Source: JARROD01 sp037384225 (GTDB lineage Bacteria; Pseudomonadota; Gammaproteobacteria; Pseudomonadales; Cellvibrionaceae). From it: a DNA stretch of 20,833 bases. How positions within the stretch are numbered: position 1 is the stretch's first letter; each line of letters begins with the position of its first letter. Both the position numbers and the translations under genes were made by a program. Where the stretch lies: positions 1-20,833 of the forward strand of contig JARROD010000035.1 of the NCBI GenBank assembly GCA_037384225.1, in the 5' to 3' direction. Under the pieces are notes generated by a model. That model was not told the DNA's origin. It worked only from the letters and a program-made list of their open reading frames with translations, and did no database searches. Below are positions 1-6,709 of this stretch, piece by piece.

Positions 1-231
1 AAAAAAATATTTCCTCCCTTAACAGCGCGAAAACCTAATGTATCGAGGGAACCGCCAGCCATGAGAATATTCCCGCGCATAGTCTGGAAGCAGACAAAAG
101 AAATACAAGCCTAATGGAAAAGCTCCGATTAAAACTCAGAGCAAAAACCTAAACCCTATCGTTACATAAATTTTCGGCCCGGGACCGCTTCGCTCCTTCT
201 ATAGACTCTGAACAGCGCCAGCGGCAACAAC
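1..231. other. Downstream flank of the efflux operon, no gene seen
   Basis: This stretch lies after the stop codon of the ABC permease, which is transcribed leftward. No reading frame here resembles a known protein, and no clean hairpin followed by a T-run is visible. The operon could continue to the left of the window. Confidence 0.4.
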
Positions 232-1338
232 TCAATCCAAGCGTTTGCGAAACCGCAGCGTAGCTACCGTCAGCATAACCGCGGCGAAAACCATCAATGC
301 CGCGATTTCCGGCCACAGATCTCCCAGGCTGGCGGCGCGCAAGACTATGCCGCGAATCAACCGTACAAAGTGTGTCAGGGGGAACAACTCCGCCAGCCAC
401 TGCGCGGCAACGGGCATACCGGCGAAGGGAAACATAAAACCGGACATCAGGATCTGCGGCAGAAATGTAAAAAAAGCCACTTGCATGGCCTGGAACTGAC
501 TGCGCGCCAGTGTGGAAAGAAAAATCCCCAGCGCCAGACAGGCGACAATATAGAGCAGCGCCGCAATGTACAGATCCACCAGTGAACCCCGCACCGGCAC
601 GGAGAAAATCAACATTCCCAGCAACAACACCACCGTGGTCTGAATTAAACCCATACCGACAAAAGGCAGCACCTTGCCCAGCGTCAACTCCATCGGTGAC
701 AGCGGCGTAGTGATAAGAAATTCCAGGTTGCCCCGCTCCCGTTCCCGCACCAGCGCCATCGAGGTAAACATCACCATGGTCATGGTCAGTATGACGCCAA
801 TCAACCCCGGCACACTGTTCATGGGGGCGCGCCGCTCAGGATTGTAGTAGTTGACAATTTCCACCTGGGCGGCGGTGCCTGTCCCCGGCTCCCGCCGCAG
901 CAGTTGTGCCACCGAAACCGCCGCCAGTTGTCGCGCCGCCTGCTGCACGACCTGGTCAGAGCCGTCCACGATCAATTGCAACGGCGGCCGATCCGCCATT
1001 GCCAGCCGCCGCTCGAAGTCGGCGGGAATCACCAAGGCCACACTGATACGGCCCTGGCGCATCAGCGTATTCAGCTCGCCGGGGGTCTGCGGCTGGTAGA
1101 GAAAATCGAATACCTGACTCTGCCCCAGTGTCGCCACTACTTCGCGGGCGTGGTGACTGTGCGCCTGATCCACCACCGCCGCGTGCAAGTGCCGCACATC
1201 CATATTGATGGCAAAGCCGAACAGCAGCAATTGCAGGGTTGGAATGCCCACGATCATACCCAGGGTGAGGCGGTCGCGGCGCAACTGACGCAGTTCCTTG
1301 ACGACAATGGCCCGCAGGCGGTTAATGCTGGATTTCAC
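232..1338 (-). CDS. ABC-2 type transporter permease (YbhS/YbhR-like)
   Basis: Inner-membrane permease of a drug/solute exporter, 368 aa, the usual size for the YbhS/YbhR/YhhJ group. A first membrane segment lies at about residues 29-46 (GMIVGIPTLQLLLFGFAINM). A periplasmic loop of about 130 residues follows, then five more hydrophobic segments from about residue 177 to the end. The cytoplasmic turn after the second helix has the family's ALVRERERGNLEFL stretch, followed by TPLSPMELTLGK. The start codon overlaps the stop of the upstream ATPase gene by 4 bp, which implies translational coupling. Only one permease gene is present, whereas the E. coli ybhGFSR operon has two, so the pump may be a homodimer of this subunit. 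The substrate cannot be read from the sequence. No outer-membrane TolC-like partner is in the window. Confidence 0.9.
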   Translation of the reverse strand: MKSSINRLRAIVVKELRQLRRDRLTLGMIVGIPTLQLLLFGFAINMDVRHLHAAVVDQAHSHHAREVVATLGQSQVFDFLYQPQTPGELNTLMRQGRISVALVIPADFERRLAMADRPPLQLIVDGSDQVVQQAARQLAAVSVAQLLRREPGTGTAAQVEIVNYYNPERRAPMNSVPGLIGVILTMTMVMFTSMALVRERERGNLEFLITTPLSPMELTLGKVLPFVGMGLIQTTVVLLLGMLIFSVPVRGSLVDLYIAALLYIVACLALGIFLSTLARSQFQAMQVAFFTFLPQILMSGFMFPFAGMPVAAQWLAELFPLTHFVRLIRGIVLRAASLGDLWPEIAALMVFAAVMLTVATLRFRKRLD

Positions 1339-2288
1339 CGCGGCGATGCCTCCTCCCAGCCACCGTGGGTAGCGACCACAAACACATCCTCAAGGTTGGG
1401 AGGAGTAGACAATACCCGCGCCGGGATTCGCGCCGCCGACAGTGCAGTTTCGATGCTGCCGCGGCAGTGGTCGCCAGGCTCGGTCAACACCCGCAACTGC
1501 GCACCTATTTGCGCCGCCGCCCTCACCTCCGGCAGCGGTGCCAGTACCTGCTGGGCGTGTCGCGGCCAATCGCATTGCACCAGCCAGACGGCCGCTGCCA
1601 TATCCGCAGCCAGCCGCTGCGGGGTGCCGTCGGCCACCAGCCGGCCCCGCTGCAATATCGCCAGCCGGTGGCAACGTTCGGCTTCATCCATATAGTGAGT
1701 CGATACCAGAAGTGTGGTGCCCTGATCGCTCAACGCGAACAGCGAATCCCAGAAATCCCGCCGCGATTGCGGATCCACAGCGCTGGTGGGTTCGTCCAGA
1801 AACAGCAGTTCCGGGCGGTGCAGCACCGCGGCGGCCAGCGCCAGACGCTGACGCTGGCCGCCACTGAGGGTTCCGGCAAGCTGGTCGCTCAATTCCCGCA
1901 ACCTGTACAAATCGGTGAGTTCGGTGCAGCGCCGGCGCGTCTCGTGGCTGTTGAAACCGTGAATACGTGCCACGAAGTCCAGGTTTTCAGCCACCGTGAG
2001 GTCATCGTAGAGGGAGAATTTCTGGGTCATATACCCCATACGCCGCTTCAACGCCTCAGCCTGGGCGGGAATCGGCAATCCCAGCACTTCTATTTCCCCG
2101 CTGCTGGGCAACAGCAGCCCGCACAACAGTCGAATGGTGGTGGATTTACCGGAACCGTTGGGGCCGAGAAAACCGTAAACCTTGCCGCGCTCGATAGTGA
2201 GATCCAGATTGTCCACCGCCACCAGCGTCCCGAAACGGCGGGTAAGCCCCCTGGTGAGCACCGCCGGCACAGCCTCGGAGCTACTCAT
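1335..2288 (-). CDS. ABC transporter ATP-binding protein (YbhF-like half)
   Basis: Cytoplasmic ATPase, 317 aa, that powers the adjacent permease. Visible motifs in order: Walker A GPNGSGKST at residues 42-50, Q-loop Gln89, signature LSGGQ at 141-145, Walker B LLFLDEP at 161-167 with catalytic Glu166, and switch His198 in STHYMDEA. A C-terminal extension of about 100 residues beyond the nucleotide-binding domain is typical of the CcmA/YbhF/DrrA export subfamily. YbhF of E. coli has two fused nucleotide-binding domains; this protein has one. It overlaps the upstream adaptor gene by 8 bp and the downstream permease gene by 4 bp, so the three are almost certainly one transcript. Confidence 0.94.
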   Translation of the reverse strand: MSSSEAVPAVLTRGLTRRFGTLVAVDNLDLTIERGKVYGFLGPNGSGKSTTIRLLCGLLLPSSGEIEVLGLPIPAQAEALKRRMGYMTQKFSLYDDLTVAENLDFVARIHGFNSHETRRRCTELTDLYRLRELSDQLAGTLSGGQRQRLALAAAVLHRPELLFLDEPTSAVDPQSRRDFWDSLFALSDQGTTLLVSTHYMDEAERCHRLAILQRGRLVADGTPQRLAADMAAAVWLVQCDWPRHAQQVLAPLPEVRAAAQIGAQLRVLTEPGDHCRGSIETALSAARIPARVLSTPPNLEDVFVVATHGGWEEASPR

Positions 2289-3240
2289 GGCCGATAGCCT
2301 CGGCAGTACACGGCAGACCGGCGGGCAACTCTCGCGCCGCCTCGCTTTGCAGCACCAGTTCGGCGCGGTAACTAAGGCGACTGGCGTCGTCGCCGGTCAG
2401 ACCGTAGTAGGGTGTAAAAGTCGGTTCACTGCGAACGCTGCGCAATACGGCATCGAAAGGGGTATCGACCCCGTCCACCTTCACCCGAAAACGCTGCCCG
2501 GGCGCAACACCGGCGCGACGCCCTTCTGGCACGTACACGCGGGCGTAGGGAGCCTCACCCACCAACAAACTCACCAGGGCGGCACCGGTGACGGGCTGAT
2601 CGCCGAGGCGAAACGGCAGCGCATCGACGCGCCCGGCGCGCGGCGCGGTAACGTCCAGGCGCTGGCGGGTTAGCCGCAGCAGTCGCGCCTGCGCCTCGGC
2701 GCCCGCCAGCGCGGCCTGCGCCTGTTCGAGCTGTTCCGGCCGGGTACCGTGTAACAGTTCCACCAGCTTCGCTTCGGTGGCTTCGGCCTGTGCCAGGGCC
2801 ATCTGCGCGCTATTGGCGCGGCGCTCTGCTTCAGTGCGGGAAATCAGGCCTTTGTCGACCAGGCTGGCAGCCCGCTCACTTTCCCGCGCCGCGGTTTCGG
2901 CATCGCTTTTGGCGCGGGCCAGTTCGGCACGGGCGGCATCGATAGTCTCGACGCGGGCGCCGTGGCGCAACTCCTGCAACTGCGCCCGCCGCCTTTGCAC
3001 TTGCGCCTCGGCGCCGGCCAGCTCAGCATCGGTGCGGCGCGGATCCAGCCGCAACAACAGCTGCCCGGTCCGCACCGACTCGCCCTCGGCGACCACCAGT
3101 TCCACTACCGGCTCAGAGGCTTCCGCCAATATCGCCACGCGATCCCATTCCAGGGTACCGGGCAACGCCGTTTGCGGCGCCGGAGAGCAACCACCGAGCA
3201 GGAGCAGCATGGCCGATACCGCCCCGAGGCGCCTGAGCAA
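2281..3240 (-). CDS. HlyD/YbhG-family periplasmic adaptor lipoprotein
   Basis: Membrane-fusion protein linking the ABC permease to an outer-membrane channel. From a TTG at 3240 the product is 319 aa and begins with an excellent lipoprotein signal: MLRRLGAVSAMLLLLGGC, lipobox LGGC with Cys18. After it come half of a split lipoyl/barrel domain (EPVVELVVAEGESVRTGQ), a long Ala/Glu/Arg-rich coiled-coil hairpin, then the second half (VTAPRAGRVDALPFRLGD) and a beta-barrel region. The frame stays open upstream to a TTG at 3408, giving 375 aa. I reject that start: the extra residues would come from a dispersed repeat and an 18-bp tandem repeat, and they would bury the signal peptide. Intermediate TTG codons in the tandem repeat are also possible. 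First gene of the efflux operon. Confidence 0.85.
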   Translation of the reverse strand: MLRRLGAVSAMLLLLGGCSPAPQTALPGTLEWDRVAILAEASEPVVELVVAEGESVRTGQLLLRLDPRRTDAELAGAEAQVQRRRAQLQELRHGARVETIDAARAELARAKSDAETAARESERAASLVDKGLISRTEAERRANSAQMALAQAEATEAKLVELLHGTRPEQLEQAQAALAGAEAQARLLRLTRQRLDVTAPRAGRVDALPFRLGDQPVTGAALVSLLVGEAPYARVYVPEGRRAGVAPGQRFRVKVDGVDTPFDAVLRSVRSEPTFTPYYGLTGDDASRLSYRAELVLQSEAARELPAGLPCTAEAIGHE

Positions 3241-3273
3241 TAGCCGACAACAGCGCCTATGCAGGTTTTCACT

Positions 3274-3327
3274 CCCTTTCAACTTTCCAGCCCCTTTCAA
3301 CTTCCCAGCCCCTATCAACTTTACACA
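3274..3327. repeat. 18-bp tandem repeat, two good units plus a decayed third
   Basis: Units at 3274-3291 and 3292-3309 read CCCTTTCAACTTTCCAGC and CCCTTTCAACTTCCCAGC, one mismatch apart. A third, more diverged unit starts at 3310. It lies just upstream of the adaptor gene's preferred start. If translated leftward it would encode repeated Lys-Leu-Lys-Gly-Ala-Gly. Confidence 0.85.
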
Positions 3328-3395
3328 CCGTATAAGCGTTCCGGTCCTTTTGAAGCACGGATGCCTACGCCAAATTGAGAAATTACACGCTGCAC

Positions 3396-3424
3396 ACCTA
3401 AATCTCAAACACTTTGGGTATATT
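3396..3424. repeat. Dispersed 29-bp repeat, copy 1
   Basis: Identical over 29 bp to 5734-5762. Its core TCTCAAACACTTTGGG also occurs at 16610-16625. This copy lies about 160 bp upstream of the preferred start of the adaptor gene. It also overlaps the false upstream TTG start of that frame at 3408. Confidence 0.85.
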
Positions 3425-3602
3425 ATTCACCGGCCTCAAAAACGAAAACAATACAAGTAATACCTGCGAATACGGTTATCACAGCCGCCAACCTTTTGCT
3501 CTCACTTTCACTCGTTGCGGAGAAGAGCTGTCACCTTCAAAGACGGAGGAAGGCTTAGGCAAAATGTTTTCAATAGAAAAGTAAAACATCGGTACGAGTG
3601 AC

Positions 3603-3634
3603 AACAATTCAAACTTACAACAATTCAAACTTAC
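3603..3634. repeat. 16-bp tandem duplication
   Basis: AACAATTCAAACTTAC occurs twice without a gap (3603-3618 and 3619-3634), followed by a partial third copy. It is in non-coding DNA and looks like replication slippage. Confidence 0.85.
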
Positions 3635-3799
3635 ATCAATTCCATTTTGCATACCTATTCAGCAAAAAGCAGAAAAATTGTAACAGAAGGTGGAATTATG
3701 TACTTGCCACAAGAATAATGATTAACCCTTTTTTACTAGAAGCATGCAGCCGCCTGATTTTCTGCGCACCCACTACCATTTACAGCCATGCAGCTGTCA

Positions 3800-4987
3800 T
3801 CAGGGGCTACATACAAATATAAAGGCCAACAAGGCGAGTTTCTCTGGTGGTACAACCGCACCGCCATTCACCACTTTTAGGGTGCCGTCACCCGTGAGGC
3901 TGATATTGACAGGCCGGTCGGATACGCCGTGCCTGAGAGCATTCTCTATCAGATTTCTTACCAGGATGGCGAAGGCATCGGGATCAAGTAATGACATAAG
4001 GCTGTCATCAGGGAGCTTGAGCACAATTTGGCCGGGCGCCTGCCGCTCGTAATCGCCGGCGATCATCCGCAATATGGGCACAAGGTCGTTGCTGTGTTCT
4101 GACAAGGCACTGCCGCCCTCAGCTTTCGCCAGTTCAAGTAACTTCTGCGACAATCTGGACAAGGTGCGAAGCGACTCTTCGATCTCAGCGGCCTGCTGTT
4201 TAACCCGGCCATTCTCCACTTCTGCCTTTAAACGCTGGAGCTTTGCCAACGCGGTCGCCAGTGGTGTTCGCAATTCGTGGGCGCTGTTGGCGGTAAAACT
4301 GCGTTCTGCTTCAAGGGCTCTGCGCAAACGCTCCAATAAGCGGTTAACCGAGATCATGATGGGTTCAAACTCTTGTGGCAATCGATCAACCACCACGGGA
4401 GAAAGGTCACCACCGCCCCGGGCCTCTATCGATTGCTGAAGCAGTACAACCCTTCGCAGTGACCATTTTATTACCCACCAGACGCCAAGCAGACTGACCG
4501 GAATCAGAAGCAGCAGTGGGATGAGTAACGTGAGGCTTGTCTCCAGCAGCGCCGCGCGTCTGTGCCCCAGGGGTTCGGCAATTTCGATGTAAATGGTATC
4601 GCTGACCGCCGCCTCACCGTAGAAACGGTGAGTGGAGGTTTCAAAAAAACCTTCTCGAGGCACAGCGCCAAAAATATCCGGATCGACATCATGGGATTGC
4701 AGCAGAAGCTTTCCGGACGAACTGCGAACCAGATAAGTAAGGTACTCATCGTGACCTTTCAAAACCGGTGCCCGTTGAAGGCCTGTATCGCCTTCACGGT
4801 TCAGGATATCGGTAACAGCCAGTGGCAAGATACGCTGCGCTGTTTCTGCCAGCGCACTGTCGAAGACTTCATTCATTTCGTGTCGGGCGACCAGGCCTGC
4901 TGCACCGACCCCCACAAGCCACAGCAAGGCAATCCCGATTGTAAGCCAGGTGCCGAGGGTTTTCTGCAGGCTGGTTTTAGCGGTCAT
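3800..4987 (-). pseudogene. Sensor histidine kinase, QseC/TctE-like, C-terminally truncated
   Basis: Inner-membrane sensor kinase, 395 aa. Membrane segment 1 spans about residues 13-33; a periplasmic sensor follows to about 148, then membrane segment 2 (about 151-173) and a HAMP linker. The phosphoacceptor box FTANSAHELRTPL carries His237, and the N-box RNLIENALRHG spans 344-354. The G1-like stretch VVNGGAVVPPEKL (372-384) matches this kinase group, but the frame then ends in LALLAFIFVCSP. The F-box and the glycine-rich G2 box (usually GSGLGLAI), roughly 60-70 residues, are missing, and no remnant is visible downstream in any minus frame. Autophosphorylation is therefore doubtful; phosphatase or dominant-negative activity is possible. 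The ATG overlaps the regulator's stop by 11 bp, so the pair is translationally coupled. Confidence 0.75.
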
Positions 4988-5642
4988 AGGGTTCCAGTCG
5001 GTAACCCATACCTCTGACAGTTACAATGGCATTGTGCCCCAGTTTTTTGCGTAAACGGCTAATGTAGACCTCAATGGTATTGCTCTCAATTTCGGCCCCG
5101 AATTCGTACAGGCGGTCTTCAAGTTGTGAACGCGATAACAATATCCCCGGGCGCTGTATAAACCCCTCAAACAGTGCCCATTCCCGTGCGGTGAGCTCCA
5201 CCGGCTGGCCGTTGCGGCTGATGCGATGGTCACCAAGATTCACTTCAAGATCGCCGATACGCACCAACGGGTTCGGGTTGCCGCGATAGCGGCGAGCCAC
5301 TGCGGCCACCCGGGCAGACAGCTCTGATAAATCAAAGGGCTTCACCAGATAATCGTCGGCTCCGGCATTCAGCCCTGCGATGCGGTCCGACACCTGGTCT
5401 TTGGCGGTCAGAATGATGACGGGGGTTGCATCGCCGGTTTTGCGCAGTTTTTTCAAAAAATCAAGACCTTGGCCATCCGGCAGCATCAGATCGAGCAAAA
5501 TCAAATTATAAGCAGTGACGCGCGCGCTGGTAGCCGCACAACTGAGGTTCCGTACCCAGTCCACCGCATGGCCATCGTCGCTGATCTGGTCCCGCACCGC
5601 TTCACCCAGTCCGCATGTATCCTCAACCAATAGTACCCGCAT
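4977..5642 (-). CDS. OmpR/PhoB-family response regulator (QseB/PmrA-like)
   Basis: DNA-binding response regulator, 221 aa, full length. The receiver domain has acidic residues Glu7/Asp8, phosphoacceptor Asp51 in LILLDLMLPDG, Thr79 and Lys101 in DDYLVKPFD. The C-terminal winged helix (about 125-221) includes LTAREWALFEGFIQRPG and the recognition-helix region SNTIEVYISRLRKKLG, followed by the final hairpin VRGMGYRL. It is the first gene of a leftward pair with the histidine kinase and is divergent from the PepSY operon, 192 bp away. The usual logic for this arrangement is that it controls the divergent operon and itself; that is inference. Confidence 0.94.
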   Translation of the reverse strand: MRVLLVEDTCGLGEAVRDQISDDGHAVDWVRNLSCAATSARVTAYNLILLDLMLPDGQGLDFLKKLRKTGDATPVIILTAKDQVSDRIAGLNAGADDYLVKPFDLSELSARVAAVARRYRGNPNPLVRIGDLEVNLGDHRISRNGQPVELTAREWALFEGFIQRPGILLSRSQLEDRLYEFGAEIESNTIEVYISRLRKKLGHNAIVTVRGMGYRLEPYDR

Positions 5643-5686
5643 ATTTTACTCTTCCCCTGATCATGACAAGAAGATACTACAGTCTT

Positions 5687-5791
5687 TACCTGACAGCAGC
5701 CTTAAGCAGCATTGTTTCTGACTACCCTGTTATACCTAAATCTCAAACACTTTGGGTATATTTTGCTGCTCATTCAGGCCCGTGTCAGGTA
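5687..5791. repeat. Nested inverted repeats in divergent control region
   Basis: Three roughly concentric inverted repeats fill the space between the regulator and PepSY genes. The outer arms are TACCTGACA (5687-5695) and TGTCAGGTA (5783-5791). The middle arms are AGCAGCA (5705-5711) and TGCTGCT (5764-5770). The inner arms are TATACCTAAA (5731-5740) and TTTGGGTATA (5751-5760). The inner pair brackets the dispersed repeat core. The 105-bp unit could be a MITE-like insertion or a structured regulatory segment. No target-site duplication is evident. Confidence 0.7.
5734..5762. repeat. Dispersed 29-bp repeat, copy 2
   Basis: Exact 29-bp match to the copy at 3396-3424. Here it sits at the centre of a set of nested inverted repeats and is bounded by TATACC and GGGTATA. 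Confidence 0.85.
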
Positions 5792-5810
5792 GAAGCTTTA
5801 AGCTTAATCA
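5788..5810 (+). promoter_or_regulatory. Possible regulator site near PepSY start
   Basis: AAGCTTTAAGCTTAA at 5793-5807 contains a short direct repeat (AGCTT) and TTAAG half-sites resembling those bound by PmrA/QseB-type regulators, but without the usual 5-bp spacing. It lies about 30 bp upstream of the PepSY start. This is pattern resemblance only. Confidence 0.2.
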
Positions 5811-5834
5811 AACGAATGCAACGGGAGGTATCCC

Positions 5835-6206
5835 ATGAATATTAAACCCATTGTTATCAGCCTTGCGCTGCTGCTTATGAGCGGCGGCACCCTGGCTGAC
5901 GATGACTGCAATGATCCGCTTGCCGAATGGCAGCCGCGGAAGGACCTTCGGAAACAGTTGGAAGCCGAAGGGTGGACAGTGTTCCGCATCAAGGTGGACG
6001 ACGGTTGCTACGAGGTCAAAGGAAAAGACCCGAATGGTTATCGCGTGGAAGCTGAGTTTTCTCCGGTAACCTTTGAGCTGAGGGAAATAGAGCGGGAGGA
6101 TGACGATCAGCATGGCAAATCGAGGAGCCACAGCGAATCGGGCAAGGCGGAGCGGGTTCCGCGCAAGAACGCCGTCAAAGGCCAACCCAGCGTAATTGTT
6201 GAGTAG
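5835..6206 (+). CDS. Small periplasmic PepSY-domain protein
   Basis: A 123-aa exported protein. The signal peptide (residues 1-21, MNIKPIVISLALLLMSGGTLA) precedes a PepSY_2-like domain: PRKDLRKQLEAEGWTVFRIKVDDGCYEVKGKDPNGYRVEAEFSP. This is the helix-strand-strand layout with the usual WTV.RIKVDDGCYEV.G.D.NG pattern. Cys25 and Cys58 could form a disulfide. The tail after about residue 88 is charged and probably disordered. The start is supported by GGGAGG at 5823-5828, 7 bp before the ATG. It is the first gene of a three-gene operon with a DUF2271 protein and a flavo-reductase. PepSY domains of this type often accompany two-component systems and membrane reductases; the ligand is unknown. Confidence 0.88.
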   Translation: MNIKPIVISLALLLMSGGTLADDDCNDPLAEWQPRKDLRKQLEAEGWTVFRIKVDDGCYEVKGKDPNGYRVEAEFSPVTFELREIEREDDDQHGKSRSHSESGKAERVPRKNAVKGQPSVIVE

Positions 6207-6224
6207 TACGTAGAGGTAAGCACT

Positions 6225-6692
6225 ATGAAAAAAATTCTGTTTATTTTGTGGCTTGCAATGGCATTGCCTGCCTTGGCACAGGCACGGGTAGTCACCTTTT
6301 CCACGCAACTGAGCGATTATGGCGGTGACGGGGCTTACCTGGCGCTCTACCTCACCGATGCCGATGGCAAATACCACAGGACTCTCTGGGTTGCCGGTGA
6401 GAAGCGTAAATATTACAAGCATTTGCGCGACTGGGCGCGGGGCAGCGGCCTTAGCCAGGCTGAATACGATGGCCTGACCGGTGCCAGTTTGAGCAGTGGG
6501 CGTACCCTGAAAGTAACCCTGGAACTCGAAGATACCTTGATCGATTCCGGTTACCAGATTCGTGTTGATACTGCAGTTGAAGATATGCGTGACCATCGTT
6601 CGGATGTGGTGCTGCCACTGACCGCTGAAGGTTCTGGAAAGTCAGTTTCTGGCCGTGGCTACGTCCACTCCTTTGTCTACGACCTCAAGTAA
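6225..6692 (+). CDS. Periplasmic DUF2271-family protein
   Basis: A 155-aa exported protein with a clear signal peptide (MKKILFILWLAMALPALAQA). The mature part looks like DUF2271: YLALYLTDADGKYHRTLWVAGEKRKYYKHLRDWARGS, followed by a strand-rich half with LKVTLELEDTLIDSGYQIRVDTAVEDMRDHRSDVVLPL. DUF2271 has no settled biochemical role; it commonly sits beside PepSY membrane reductases, as here. A Shine-Dalgarno-like AGAGG at 6212-6216 precedes the ATG, 18 bp after the PepSY stop. The next gene starts 17 bp after this one ends. A periplasmic partner or acceptor for the reductase is a reasonable inference. Confidence 0.85.
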   Translation: MKKILFILWLAMALPALAQARVVTFSTQLSDYGGDGAYLALYLTDADGKYHRTLWVAGEKRKYYKHLRDWARGSGLSQAEYDGLTGASLSSGRTLKVTLELEDTLIDSGYQIRVDTAVEDMRDHRSDVVLPLTAEGSGKSVSGRGYVHSFVYDLK

Positions 6693-6709
6693 TTGACGGG
6701 GACAGGTTT

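Larger units (their letters stand above)
3241..3799. other. Gene-free stretch between efflux operon and kinase gene
   Basis: This 559-bp stretch has no convincing gene and is AT-richer than the efflux operon on its left. It holds an 18-bp tandem repeat (3274-3327), a dispersed repeat copy (3396-3424), a 16-bp tandem duplication (3603-3634) and a weak inverted repeat ATGTTTT/AAAACAT at 3564-3570 and 3583-3589. It probably contains the promoter of the leftward efflux operon. Its right edge is where the histidine kinase frame loses homology, so it may be the scar of an insertion or deletion. Confidence 0.5.

Noticed and set aside
904..1695. Long plus-strand frame opposite the ABC permease and ATPase.
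   Set aside because: It is the complement of well-supported transporter genes and shows no domain; high GC makes such antisense frames common. The same holds for 1365-2297 and 2777-3460.
3406..3408. TTG at 3408 as start of the HlyD-type adaptor (375 aa).
   Set aside because: The added N-terminus is encoded by repeat DNA and places about 56 residues before a perfect lipoprotein signal.
3598..3822. 74-codon plus-strand frame in the gap left of the kinase.
   Set aside because: It is built partly from the 16-bp tandem duplication and has no protein-like features.
5808..6596. 262-codon minus-strand frame opposite the PepSY and DUF2271 genes.
   Set aside because: The plus-strand genes have signal peptides, ribosome sites and family motifs; the antisense product has none.
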